From contig JAGVUW010000056.1 of assembly GCA_019136035.1 (NCBI GenBank), forward strand, positions 1-6,537: DNA of 6,537 nucleotides, given 5' to 3'. The translations under genes were made by a program, and so were the position numbers. Of this stretch, positions 1 through 6,536 are shown piece after piece (the first letter of the stretch is position 1; each line of letters opens with the position of its first letter). The notes under the pieces are model-generated. The model ran no database searches. It was not told the DNA's origin and was given only the letters and a program-made list of their open reading frames with translations. Origin of the DNA: Verrucomicrobiota bacterium (GTDB taxonomy: Bacteria > Verrucomicrobiota > Lentisphaeria > Oligosphaerales > JAFGRS01).

Positions 1-672
1 GCGCTCGGACACCGCCTGGAGGAACTTCTCGCCGCCGAAGAGCAGGCTGCCGACGAAGACCGGCTGGCGCGCCGCCAGGATCACCGCGGTCGAACTCTCG
101 CGGCCGATGTCCACGAGCAGGACCGGGTCCTGCTCCGGCAGGCTGGGGCCGTGGAGCTGCAGCAGGCTGTTGGTGGCGGCGATGCCGGACATGGCCAGAT
201 GCGGCACTCGTATACCGGCCTGCAGCAGCGCCGCCATGCGCTCACGCACGACCGACTCGCGGCAGATGCCGACGAGGACCGGGTTGCGGCGGCCGAAGCC
301 GGCCGGCAGGACGTGGTAGCCATGCACGAAGCCCTCGTCCGAGAGCCCGGCGAGCTGGGCGGTCTCGAAGTCGACCATCTCATCAAGGCCGTCGGCGTCG
401 ACGTTGGCCGGGAAGTCGATGATCTGAGTCGTGCTCAGGTACTGCGGCACGCCGACCGCCACCGGCAGGCCGCGGCAGCGCGTCTGTTCCAGCCAGGCCG
501 AGACCGAGGCATAGAGGTCCGCCTCGTTCAGGATGCCCTCGTCGCGCGTCGCCAGGCGATGGCAGCGCTGCACCACGGGGACGCCCTGCTGCAGGCTGAC
601 CACGACGCTCTTGAAGGCCGACGTGCCGAGGTCGACTCCGAGGCCCTGCCGCACTGTCTGCCGGAACGCCAT
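1..672 (-). CDS. PilM-like actin-fold ATPase, 3'-truncated by the window edge
   Basis: This is the N-terminal 224 residues of an actin-like ATPase; the frame is open at the window edge, so the C-terminus is missing. Residues 10-21 carry the phosphate-1 loop (GLGVDLGTSAFK) and residues 185-195 carry phosphate-2 (LLVDIGRESST). Between them lies the SHS2-type insert: VAVGVPQYLSTTQIIDFPAN (71-90), an acidic stretch around 91-105, and the RESVVRERMAALLQAGI segment (138-154). This order matches PilM, the cytosolic ATPase that binds PilN at the inner membrane in type IV pilus and related secretion platforms. FtsA and DnaK fit less well, because the Lys after the first loop and the insert are PilM-like. 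The ATG at 672 starts two residues short of the usual PilM N-terminal leader length and follows a GGAGG. It is the last visible gene of the operon, 27 bp after the large membrane protein. Family placement is good; orthology to a true pilus gene is not shown. Confidence 0.82.
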   Translation of the reverse strand, partial: MAFRQTVRQGLGVDLGTSAFKSVVVSLQQGVPVVQRCHRLATRDEGILNEADLYASVSAWLEQTRCRGLPVAVGVPQYLSTTQIIDFPANVDADGLDEMVDFETAQLAGLSDEGFVHGYHVLPAGFGRRNPVLVGICRESVVRERMAALLQAGIRVPHLAMSGIAATNSLLQLHGPSLPEQDPVLLVDIGRESSTAVILAARQPVFVGSLLFGGEKFLQAVSER

Positions 673-686
673 ACGCTTGGTCGCGG

Positions 687-691
687 CCTCC
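687..691 (-). promoter_or_regulatory. Possible Shine-Dalgarno for the PilM-like gene
   Basis: GGAGG on the minus strand lies in the 27-bp gap, 14 nt before the ATG at 672. The motif is strong but the spacing is longer than the usual 5-10 nt. It is the only SD-like motif in the gap and supports the ATG over internal GTG codons, which have none. Confidence 0.4.
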
Positions 692-699
692 GTGCTGCG

Positions 700-3600
700 T
701 CAGTTCGTCACCCAGTCATTGCTCGGCCAACTGGCCGGGCGCGGCACCTGCTCGCGCAGCTCGCGCGGAATCAGGCCGGCGGCGAGTTCGCGGCCGGCCT
801 TGCCGTCGCGGGGCGCGAAGAGCACCTGGCCCTCGAAGAGCTCGCGCTCCAGGCCGGGCTTGGCGACCATCGTGCCGTCGGCCAGGCGCGTCCCGGCCAC
901 CAGGAAGCTCGGCGGCACGCCGGGGTTGCCGACACTCAGGACCCACACCGGGCCCTCGCCCGTCGCCAGGAAACTCGGCACCAGCACCCCGTCGGGGCGC
1001 CGCTGCAGCCAACCCACGCAGGCGACCTGGCGGCTCAGGCTCGCCGCCAGCACCGCCCGGCCGACCTGCGCCCGGGTGACCGCCGGGGCCACCGCCGGGA
1101 ACTCGGCCAGGGCCGGGAGGATGCGCTCGGCGGCCGCCACCACGGCCGGATGGCGCGGGTTCATCCACGGGACGTCGGTCTCCAGATCGCGCAGGCGCTC
1201 GGCCCAGGCGCGGCTCTCGGGGAGGCGATCGCCGAAGACATCCGCCAGGAGGTGCACCAGGCGTTTGACCAGCCAGGCGCGCGGCACCGGCTCCAGGCCG
1301 GGCTCGCCCAGGGCCGCCTCGATGCCGTGCAACAGATGAACGTCCACCTCTTCAGCCTCGGCGCCCTCGGCCACGAAGCTGTAGAGCCAGCGCGCCTGCG
1401 GCACCAGGTTGTCCTGCAGGCGGGGCTCCTGGCGGATTTCGTAGAGGCGTGTCGAGAGGCCGGTCGGGAAGGCCTTGCTGGTGTGCATCAGCACCGGGAT
1501 GCGGTCATCGGCCTCGCTGTAGTAGACCTGGCCCCAGTAGAGGATGAACTCGCCCTGGGCATCGTTCTCCTTCCGGCTCAGGAGGGGCTTCGGGTGATAG
1601 AGCGACTGCCATGCCTCGCTGCCGACGGCGCGGTAACGCGTCACCAGGAGGCGCAGGCTGTCGTCGGTGGTCACCGCCAGGGTCGGCAGGCGCTGCCGGG
1701 CGGCCTCGTTGAGGTCGAGGCAGGCCACGGCGGCCTTCAGGTCGGCCTCCCAGACCGAGCCCTGCACCAGCTCGGCGGCGGCGATCTCGCGCAGGCGCTG
1801 TTCGCCGTCGCGTCCGGGGGGCAGCCGCGGCATCTGGAAGGTACTGAGGGCCTCGACCTTGGTCCAGGCCTCGAGGTGGTTGAGGACGCGCTGGTAGGAC
1901 GGCACCTCGGCGGCGTTGGGGAAGTCGCGGACGAACTGCTCGAGGAGGGCGCGGTAGTGTCGCAGGTCGGGCAGGGCCCGGGCGATCTCGGTGCGCAGGG
2001 CCTGCTGGCGCTCGTCGGCCTCGCGGGCGCTGCCGCGACGCTGGTCGAGGTCACGGCGCCAGGCGTCGAGTTCGACGCCGACGGCGGTGAAGGCAGTGGC
2101 CACCTCGCTGCCGGCGCCGGCGACGGCGGCGCCGGCCTCGCGCCAGACCGGCTCGACCTGAGCCAGGGCGCGTTCCTCGTCGGCGAAGGTGGCGAAGGGC
2201 CGCTGGCGGCGCTCGTCCAGCCAGCGGCGGGCCAGTGCCATGGTGCGGTTGAGGTGGTCCTCGGCCTCGGTCCGGCGGCGTCGCCGCCAGTCATCCCAGG
2301 ACTGCTGCCAGGCGCCGACGGCCCGGTCAGCCGACTCGTCCGGCGCGACCTGGCGGGCCTCGGCGAGGAGGGCCTGGACGGCCTCTTCCGAGGCCTGGTA
2401 GCCGCCCTCGCGCAGGCGCCCGAGCTGCGCCATAGCCGCCTGGAACTGCCGATCGAGTTCCGCCCGGCGGCGCAGGGCCTCCTCGGTGCTGGCAGCGAGG
2501 TGACGGACCTCGGCCGAGCCGTAGAAGGCCGGATCGCGCTGGCGCAGGGCCTCGAGGGCAGCCTTGAGGCGTTCGTAGTCACGCGCCTCGAGCTGGGCGC
2601 TCATCTCGGTCAGCAGGAGCCGCCGGGAGCGCGCCACCCGCAGACGCCAGAGGGTCACGGCGGTGCCGGCCAGGATCACGAGGACCGCCACCGTCACCAC
2701 CGCGCCCGCCAGACGGCGCCGACGCGCCCGCCGGCGCACCCGGGCGGCCCGGGCCTCGCGGACCGCCTCGAGGACGTCATCTGGGATGGCCCGGCCGGTC
2801 TGACGCAGCGCCTCCAGACGCGGCTCGATCGCGGTCTCAGCAGGGCGGTCCTGCCGCAACAGCCCACGCAGCTCATCCAGGCCGGCGGCGAACGACGCCG
2901 CGGCGGCCTGCTCCTGCGTCCAGGCATCGTGACAGGCGCGGGCCTCGTCGGCCGTGGCGCGGGCGCGGGCATCCGGGTCGAAGCCCGCTTCAGCCGCGAG
3001 GGCATCCCAGGCAGCGATGCCCTCAGCCAGCCCCGCGGGGTCATCGCGGCCGAGGGCGGCCCGCAGGCGCTGCGCGATCTCGGTGGCAGCCAGGCGGGTG
3101 CTGGCGCGGCGCTCGGCCAGGAGGGCGTCGCTGACGCGGCTGAGGACCTCGGCGGGCACCGGCGCGGCGCGCTGCGGGTGGCGGAGGTCCTGCTCGAGTT
3201 CGCGCAGGCGTCGGCGGTCCTGGGCGGCCAGGGCCGCGTCGACCTCGTGCAGGAGGCCGGGCAGGGCCGCCTCTTCCAGGGGCTTGAGGTTCTGTGGCCA
3301 GCTCGGGTTGGCCGGATCGCGCTGGCGCAGCTCGCGCAGGACGCGGATGCTGTTGGCGCGGTCGCCCTGGTAGACGAGCCGGCGGTACTCCTTGAGGAGC
3401 GGCGCGAGGCCCTCCTCGGTGGCGCACTCCTGACGGAGGCGCTCGACGATCTCCATCGGGATCTGCGGAAATGACGTCAGGTCGAGATCGACCACGACAT
3501 TGCCCCACTTGCGCAGCTCGGGGAAGCGCACGACCTCGACGAGGTCCAGGAGGGCCGGCGGGCTGGTCGCCTCGTGCACGGCCTCGGAACGCATGCCGCG

Positions 3601-3756
3601 CTCGAGGTAGTCGGCACAGCGCTGCAGGCGCGTGGCGATGTCCAGGCAGAGCTCGGCGTACTGGGCGGCGTACTCCTCGAGGACGGGGGTGCGCTCGAGG
3701 GCGCCGTTCTCCATCGCCTCGACGATATGCTGGATGAGCTGCTGTTCCGGTATCAT
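700..3756 (-). CDS. Large predicted single-pass membrane protein with helical repeats, unknown family (1018 aa)
   Basis: I do not recognise a named family. Visible architecture: an N-terminal helical region (1-335) with Leu/Arg/Glu repeat-like hairpins; an Arg-rich patch (339-348); one strong hydrophobic segment (about 351-370); a second Arg-rich flank (371-379); a long helical, coiled-coil-prone region (380-630) rich in Arg, Glu and Ala; then two more mixed, probably beta-containing blocks at about 690-795 (Trp/Tyr-rich) and 905-985. The heptapeptide LRQRDPA occurs at 143-149 and again at 404-410, each followed by a helix ending near EEA, so related helical units lie on both sides of the membrane segment. 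There is no signal peptide. Ten Arg before the segment against five after it favour N-in topology. The ATG overlaps the GAP1 stop and has a good SD (AGGAAAG), so the start is secure. It is probably the membrane component of the GTPase system; effector or scaffold roles are both possible. Confidence 0.85.
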   Translation of the reverse strand: MIPEQQLIQHIVEAMENGALERTPVLEEYAAQYAELCLDIATRLQRCADYLERGMRSEAVHEATSPPALLDLVEVVRFPELRKWGNVVVDLDLTSFPQIPMEIVERLRQECATEEGLAPLLKEYRRLVYQGDRANSIRVLRELRQRDPANPSWPQNLKPLEEAALPGLLHEVDAALAAQDRRRLRELEQDLRHPQRAAPVPAEVLSRVSDALLAERRASTRLAATEIAQRLRAALGRDDPAGLAEGIAAWDALAAEAGFDPDARARATADEARACHDAWTQEQAAAASFAAGLDELRGLLRQDRPAETAIEPRLEALRQTGRAIPDDVLEAVREARAARVRRRARRRRLAGAVVTVAVLVILAGTAVTLWRLRVARSRRLLLTEMSAQLEARDYERLKAALEALRQRDPAFYGSAEVRHLAASTEEALRRRAELDRQFQAAMAQLGRLREGGYQASEEAVQALLAEARQVAPDESADRAVGAWQQSWDDWRRRRRTEAEDHLNRTMALARRWLDERRQRPFATFADEERALAQVEPVWREAGAAVAGAGSEVATAFTAVGVELDAWRRDLDQRRGSAREADERQQALRTEIARALPDLRHYRALLEQFVRDFPNAAEVPSYQRVLNHLEAWTKVEALSTFQMPRLPPGRDGEQRLREIAAAELVQGSVWEADLKAAVACLDLNEAARQRLPTLAVTTDDSLRLLVTRYRAVGSEAWQSLYHPKPLLSRKENDAQGEFILYWGQVYYSEADDRIPVLMHTSKAFPTGLSTRLYEIRQEPRLQDNLVPQARWLYSFVAEGAEAEEVDVHLLHGIEAALGEPGLEPVPRAWLVKRLVHLLADVFGDRLPESRAWAERLRDLETDVPWMNPRHPAVVAAAERILPALAEFPAVAPAVTRAQVGRAVLAASLSRQVACVGWLQRRPDGVLVPSFLATGEGPVWVLSVGNPGVPPSFLVAGTRLADGTMVAKPGLERELFEGQVLFAPRDGKAGRELAAGLIPRELREQVPRPASWPSNDWVTN
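2527..2547 (-). repeat. Copy 1 of an exact 21-bp direct repeat, coding for LRQRDPA
   Basis: These 21 bases are identical to 3310-3330 and differ at the base on each side. The two copies are 783 bp apart, a multiple of three, and are read in the same frame as LRQRDPA (residues 404-410, after the membrane segment). The most likely reading is a duplicated helical repeat unit within the protein, not a mobile or recombination site. Confidence 0.85.
2647..2706 (-). other. Predicted transmembrane segment in the 1018-aa protein
   Basis: Codons 351-370 encode 20 residues without charge until the closing Trp: GAVVTVAVLVILAGTAVTLW. They are flanked by Arg clusters at 339-348 and 371-379. It is the only hydrophobic stretch long enough to cross a membrane in this protein. 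Orientation is ambiguous because both flanks are basic, with more Arg on the N-terminal side. Confidence 0.85.
3310..3330 (-). repeat. Copy 2 of the 21-bp direct repeat, coding for LRQRDPA
   Basis: This is the second identical copy, coding for residues 143-149, before the membrane segment. The surrounding protein also resembles the other copy: a charged Asp-Arg turn about 12 residues before it and an EEA motif some 12-18 residues after it. Confidence 0.85.
3753..3756 (-). promoter_or_regulatory. ATGA stop/start overlap, likely translational coupling
   Basis: The minus-strand ATGA holds the TGA stop of the GAP1-like gene and the ATG start of the 1018-aa gene. Such 4-bp overlaps usually mean that ribosomes ending the first gene reinitiate on the second, so the two proteins are probably made in linked amounts. 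Confidence 0.85.
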
Positions 3757-4673
3757 GGGTCTTTCCTGGGGACGACCGGCTTCATCAGCAGCCGCGACCG
3801 GGTGCGGTTAGGCAGGGCCACGAAGCCATTCCCGGCAGCGCCGGGCGGCGGGCTCTTCGCCGCCGGCGTCGGCAGGGGCCGGCCTTCGCGGGCGCAGAGG
3901 ACCAGGTCGTTGACCGCGGCCGGCGGCAGCGGGCCGGTCAGGTCGATCACCAGAGCCCGCGGGTTGCGGCGCACCTCGCGCACCACATCGGCGTCGGGGA
4001 CGCAGCAGCGCCAGACGCAGGTGGCCCCGGCCGGCAAGGCCGTGAAGTAGGTATTGAAGGTGACTTCCCAGCGCCGTCGCGGCGGGATCAGCGCCAGGGC
4101 CTCGGCGATCAGCGGCAGGAGAGCCATGCCGGGCGAGAAGAGCAGGTAGGCGGGCGTCGTCTTCTGGCTGAGGAAGTGCCAGGCCAGGACGCCGGCCCAG
4201 CCGGCGTCGCCGGTGAGGTCATGCCAGTGCCGGGCGTAGGTCTCCGCGGGGCCGTCGGCGGGGATGGCCTTGGGCTCGTCGAAGAGCCTCGGCGGCTCGC
4301 TCCAGCCTTCGCGGAAGAAGCCTGCCTGGGCGGCGAGCCAGGCCGGGCCGGCCTCGGGGCACTCGGCGTCACGCAGGACGACGTGGTGCGCGATCTTGTT
4401 CGAGCGCTGCGTGTGCTCGGCCTGCGCTGCCGCCACCCGCGACAGGATGCTGCAGTTGCGGCCGGCCATGGTCGGGCGGTAGTGACTGATCGAGACCGGG
4501 TTGTCGGCCTCGCGCTCGTGATGCACCGGGAAGAGCGCCTTGTAGGCACTGAGGCCCTCGAGGAGCTGGACCATCTGCGGCAGCATGCCGCGCGTGTAGG
4601 CCACCGTGCAGTAGCCGCGCGTGCCCGGCCGCAGACCGCGCTCCGCTGAGGTGTAGATCAGTTCCAAAGCCAT
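3753..4673 (-). CDS. GTPase-associated protein 1-like, GAP1-N2 domain (306 aa)
   Basis: I recognise the GAP1-N2 pattern, a domain defined by its genomic linkage to prokaryotic GTPase systems; its biochemical activity is not established to my knowledge. Signature segments in order: IYTSAERGLRPGTRGYCTVA (6-25), LEGLSAYK (38-45), NPVSISHYRPTMAG (58-71), the core SRVAAAQAEHTQRSNKIAHH (78-97), GPAWLAAQAGFF (109-120), the GDAGWAGVLAW block (155-165) that opens the middle domain, VTFNTYFTALPAG (204-216), the CVWRC pattern (219-223) and VIDLTGPL (242-249). The SNKIAHH core is the most diagnostic. The C-terminus after about 262 is a Pro-rich tail. No signal peptide or membrane segment is seen, so it should be cytosolic. 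It lies 36 bp after the GTPase gene and overlaps the membrane-protein gene by 4 bp, as expected for a GTPase partner that may link switch and effector. The ATG at 4673 fits the domain start; the preceding in-frame stop excludes a much longer protein. Confidence 0.88.
   Translation of the reverse strand: MALELIYTSAERGLRPGTRGYCTVAYTRGMLPQMVQLLEGLSAYKALFPVHHEREADNPVSISHYRPTMAGRNCSILSRVAAAQAEHTQRSNKIAHHVVLRDAECPEAGPAWLAAQAGFFREGWSEPPRLFDEPKAIPADGPAETYARHWHDLTGDAGWAGVLAWHFLSQKTTPAYLLFSPGMALLPLIAEALALIPPRRRWEVTFNTYFTALPAGATCVWRCCVPDADVVREVRRNPRALVIDLTGPLPPAAVNDLVLCAREGRPLPTPAAKSPPPGAAGNGFVALPNRTRSRLLMKPVVPRKDP
3761..3767 (-). promoter_or_regulatory. Shine-Dalgarno for the 1018-aa gene
   Basis: AGGAAAG on the minus strand places its AGGA core 7 nt before the ATG at 3756. 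It lies inside the last codons of the GAP1-like gene. Together with the ATGA overlap, it fixes the start of the large membrane protein. Confidence 0.65.
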
Positions 4674-4687
4674 GCTGGTGCTGCCGA

Positions 4688-4691
4688 CTCC
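4688..4691 (-). promoter_or_regulatory. Weak Shine-Dalgarno-like site before the GAP1-like gene
   Basis: GGAG is the only SD-like motif in the 36-bp gap, and it lies 14 nt before the ATG at 4673. The spacing is long. An ATG that overlaps this motif (4691-4693) is out of frame with GAP1 and is not an alternative start. Coupling to the upstream GTPase gene may contribute to initiation. Confidence 0.3.
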
Positions 4692-4709
4692 ATGCCGAGA
4701 CCGACGACG

Positions 4710-6536
4710 CTAACCCTGACGTTGCTGACGACGGCGGACCGGCATGTCGAACCATACATCCGTGCCCGGACAGCGCAGCCGGCAGCCGAGGTACGACACC
4801 GGCACCTGCAGGGGCTTCTCGCGGTCGGGGACCTTCACGAAGACCACGTCACCCGAGATCTTGTGCTCCACCGGCACCGTCTCGCGGTGCGGCCGGCGTG
4901 AGGCCGGCAGGGCCGGTATGAAGCCCTTCTCATAGAAGAAGTAGAGCATCGGCACCGTCACCCAGAACGGCCTCACGTCGCGCGGGCGGATGCCGACCAT
5001 GCCGGTATCGGGGTTCAGTTCGGGGCTGTGCCCGAGGGCGCTGTTGGGGATGTAGAGCACATCGCCGGCGAACGACTCCGCGGTGGTGACCATCTCCGGG
5101 CAGATGCTCTCGAGCAGACAGCGCAGTTGGAAGGACACCTGGCGCAGGAGGTGGATATCCAGGACGCAGGTGTTGCAGCGCGCATCCCACTGCCAGGGCT
5201 CCTCGGGGAGGTCCTCGTCGAGGAGGTCACGCCAGACATCGAACTTGCTGACGATGATGACCAGGGTCTTGGCGGTCTTGACGCCGGAGCGCATGCCGGA
5301 GTACTTCTTGATGCGGTTGATCATCTCGGTGAGGATGATCTCCTGGCGCTGCACGCGGGCGCCCTCGGCCACCTGCGGGTCGTCGCTGCTCAGGCGGGCT
5401 CGGAAACGCACGTCCTTGGTGGGGTCGAAGAGGAAGAAGATGGTGTCGGAGTGCAGGAGGTGCTGCGTGGTCGGGTTGTCCACCGAGTCCATGCCCGGCT
5501 CGAAATGCTCGCCGGCGTTGTCGTACAGCACCAGCGTCCGCGACATCTTGGCGCGGACCTCCTCGTACTGGGGGTGGTGCTCGGACGGGGTCACCGTGAA
5601 CATGAAGGGCTTCGGCAGGTTGATCAGCATGCCGTCGAGGAGGACCTGGTTGTAGAGCTCGCCCTGCAGCTCGGTCTTCTGCAGCGCCACCAGCTCATCC
5701 GAGGCGGACTGCAGGAAGATGGTCTCCTCGAAGTCGTTGACGATCTGGTTGTTGACGGCGTCGGTGTCGGTGAAGTTGATGGCGAAGTCGCGGCTGAGGG
5801 TATTGCGCAGGCGCCAGGTCATGCTCGTCAGGAAGTACGACTTGCCGCTGGCGGTGGCGCCAACGATAGACAGGAACAGCGGCGGCATCTCGCTGGCCGC
5901 CTGCGGGATGCGCAGGTGACAGCGCGGGCAGGCCATATCCGGGCAGCTCATCCCGGCCGCGTCGACGGCGTTGCCCTCGGGGGTGAAGCGCGAGGGCAGG
6001 AAGCGCTGCTGGGCGTCGGCGCCGAGCACCGGGTCGCCGACCAGGCTCTGGTGGCGCGCCACGAAGAGGAACTCCTCGACGTCGAAGCGGTGCCAGCAGT
6101 GCACCGGCGGCTCGGCACGCTCGCTGCGGCGCGGCCGCGGCGACGGCGGACGCGCCGGCGGGTCCTTGATCTCCACCGCGTGCGGGGACGCCGACGGCGC
6201 CTCGCCCGCCGGCGCCGAGGATGACGGCGGCGCTGAGGCCGCGGACAAGGCGGACGGCGATGCGGACGGCGCCGGGCACCGGGCGAGGTCGGCCTCGCGC
6301 AGGGCGATGTCGATGTGCACCCGGCCGAAGAGCAGCTCCAGGGGGCCCTCGACGGCGCACTGCGTCACCCGTCGGCGGTCGAGGTAGATGCCATTGGTGC
6401 TCCATTGGTCCTCGACCTGGATGAGCCCCTGCGGCGTCAGGGCAAGGACCGCGTGCAGGCTCGAGATCGAGGGCTCCTGGACCGTGATGTCACAGTCTGC
6501 GGAACGGCCGATGCGGCAGGGGAACTCGTCGATGCG
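4710..6536 (-). CDS. FHA / zinc-ribbon / P-loop GTPase (DO-GTPase2-like), 5'-truncated by the window edge
   Basis: 608 residues are visible and no in-frame stop precedes the window edge, so the start lies outside. Residues are numbered from the window edge. First comes an FHA domain (about 1-79). A Pro/Ala/Ser linker (87-146) follows. Next is a zinc-ribbon-like module with C147, C198, C203, C206 and H207, containing GDPVLG (167-172) and ACPRCH (202-207). The GTPase domain then has P-loop GATASGKS (226-233), G3 motif LYDNAG (337-342), FFLFDP (367-372) and a G4-like SKFD (430-433). The closing region (about 555-600) is probably a small beta domain with a basic tail. The zinc-ribbon plus G-domain order matches the DO-GTPase2 group (double-GTPase systems, recalled from comparative genomics). 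The expected role is a cytosolic nucleotide-dependent switch, recruited to phosphothreonine sites through FHA. The neighbouring GAP1-N2 gene supports this. The nucleotide specificity is not proven. Confidence 0.87.
   Translation of the reverse strand, partial: RIDEFPCRIGRSADCDITVQEPSISSLHAVLALTPQGLIQVEDQWSTNGIYLDRRRVTQCAVEGPLELLFGRVHIDIALREADLARCPAPSASPSALSAASAPPSSSAPAGEAPSASPHAVEIKDPPARPPSPRPRRSERAEPPVHCWHRFDVEEFLFVARHQSLVGDPVLGADAQQRFLPSRFTPEGNAVDAAGMSCPDMACPRCHLRIPQAASEMPPLFLSIVGATASGKSYFLTSMTWRLRNTLSRDFAINFTDTDAVNNQIVNDFEETIFLQSASDELVALQKTELQGELYNQVLLDGMLINLPKPFMFTVTPSEHHPQYEEVRAKMSRTLVLYDNAGEHFEPGMDSVDNPTTQHLLHSDTIFFLFDPTKDVRFRARLSSDDPQVAEGARVQRQEIILTEMINRIKKYSGMRSGVKTAKTLVIIVSKFDVWRDLLDEDLPEEPWQWDARCNTCVLDIHLLRQVSFQLRCLLESICPEMVTTAESFAGDVLYIPNSALGHSPELNPDTGMVGIRPRDVRPFWVTVPMLYFFYEKGFIPALPASRRPHRETVPVEHKISGDVVFVKVPDREKPLQVPVSYLGCRLRCPGTDVWFDMPVRRRQQRQG
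5838..5861 (-). other. Walker A / P-loop (GATASGKS) of the GTPase
   Basis: The codons read GATASGKS, a full G-x4-G-K-S phosphate-binding loop preceded by a hydrophobic strand (LFLSIV). The G3 Asp-x-x-Gly lies at 5511-5522 (DNAG) and the G4-like SKFD at 5238-5249. The order and spacing fit a GTPase with an insert between P-loop and G3. Confidence 0.92.
5916..6098 (-). other. Zinc-ribbon-like module before the G domain
   Basis: Cysteines at visible residues 147, 198, 203 and 206, with adjacent His146, His149 and His207, bracket a conserved block (GDPVLG, RFLPSRF, DAAGM). In relatives I recall, the first knuckle is CPHCW; here it reads PVHCW, so the first Cys appears lost and a His may replace it. 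Metal binding is likely but inferred. Confidence 0.65.
6250..6273 (-). repeat. Two imperfect tandem 12-bp units in the FHA-GTPase linker
   Basis: On the plus strand, gcggacggcgat is followed directly by gcggacggcgcc, with a partial unit (gcggacaag) just before them. In frame this gives the repeated Pro-Ser-Ala part of the disordered linker. It probably reflects slippage in low-complexity coding DNA and may make linker length variable between strains. Confidence 0.7.
6300..6536 (-). other. FHA (phosphothreonine-binding) domain at the start of the GTPase protein
   Basis: Upstream of the first possible internal start, the frame reads through to the window edge and shows the FHA hallmarks: RIGRSADCDI (8-17), SISSLHA (23-29, the S-x-x-H pair) and WSTNGIYL (45-52). 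Gly10, Arg11, Ser25, His28, Asn48 and Gly49 are the classic conserved positions, and Arg11 and Ser25 normally contact the phosphate. Only the first strand or so is missing. The domain would recruit a protein phosphorylated by a Ser/Thr kinase. Confidence 0.9.

Noticed and set aside
1..672. DnaK, FtsA or MreB identity for the first gene
   Set aside because: The phosphate-1 loop shared by all actin-fold proteins is present, but the Lys after it, the SHS2-type insert and the RESVVRERM segment fit PilM better, and DnaK-specific motifs are absent.
846..1304. A 15-base match between 846-860 and 1290-1304
   Set aside because: It is short, shares only a Pro-Gly-Leu-Glu coding segment in GC-rich DNA, and its flanks do not match, so it is best taken as chance.
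151..3474. A 1107-codon open frame on the plus strand
   Set aside because: Its codons are the exact reverse complements of the minus-strand codons of the 1018-aa and PilM-like genes. Stops on this strand would need TTA, CTA or TCA in the sense frame, which are rare at this GC. The product is a Gly/Gln/His/Arg-rich string with no domain, and it runs across the boundary of two real genes.
4674..4709. Promoter or terminator in the 36-bp gap
   Set aside because: No hairpin followed by T residues and no -35/-10 pair is visible. The gap is too short to suggest a separate transcription unit.
5028..6224. A 398-codon open frame on the plus strand
   Set aside because: It is codon-for-codon antisense to the FHA-GTPase gene, whose motifs (P-loop, DNAG, FHA) are unmistakable. 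The plus-strand product shows no recognisable motif.
4710..6368. GTG at 6368 as the start of the GTPase gene
   Set aside because: The frame continues upstream into a clear FHA domain, and this GTG falls inside it, so it is an internal Val codon.
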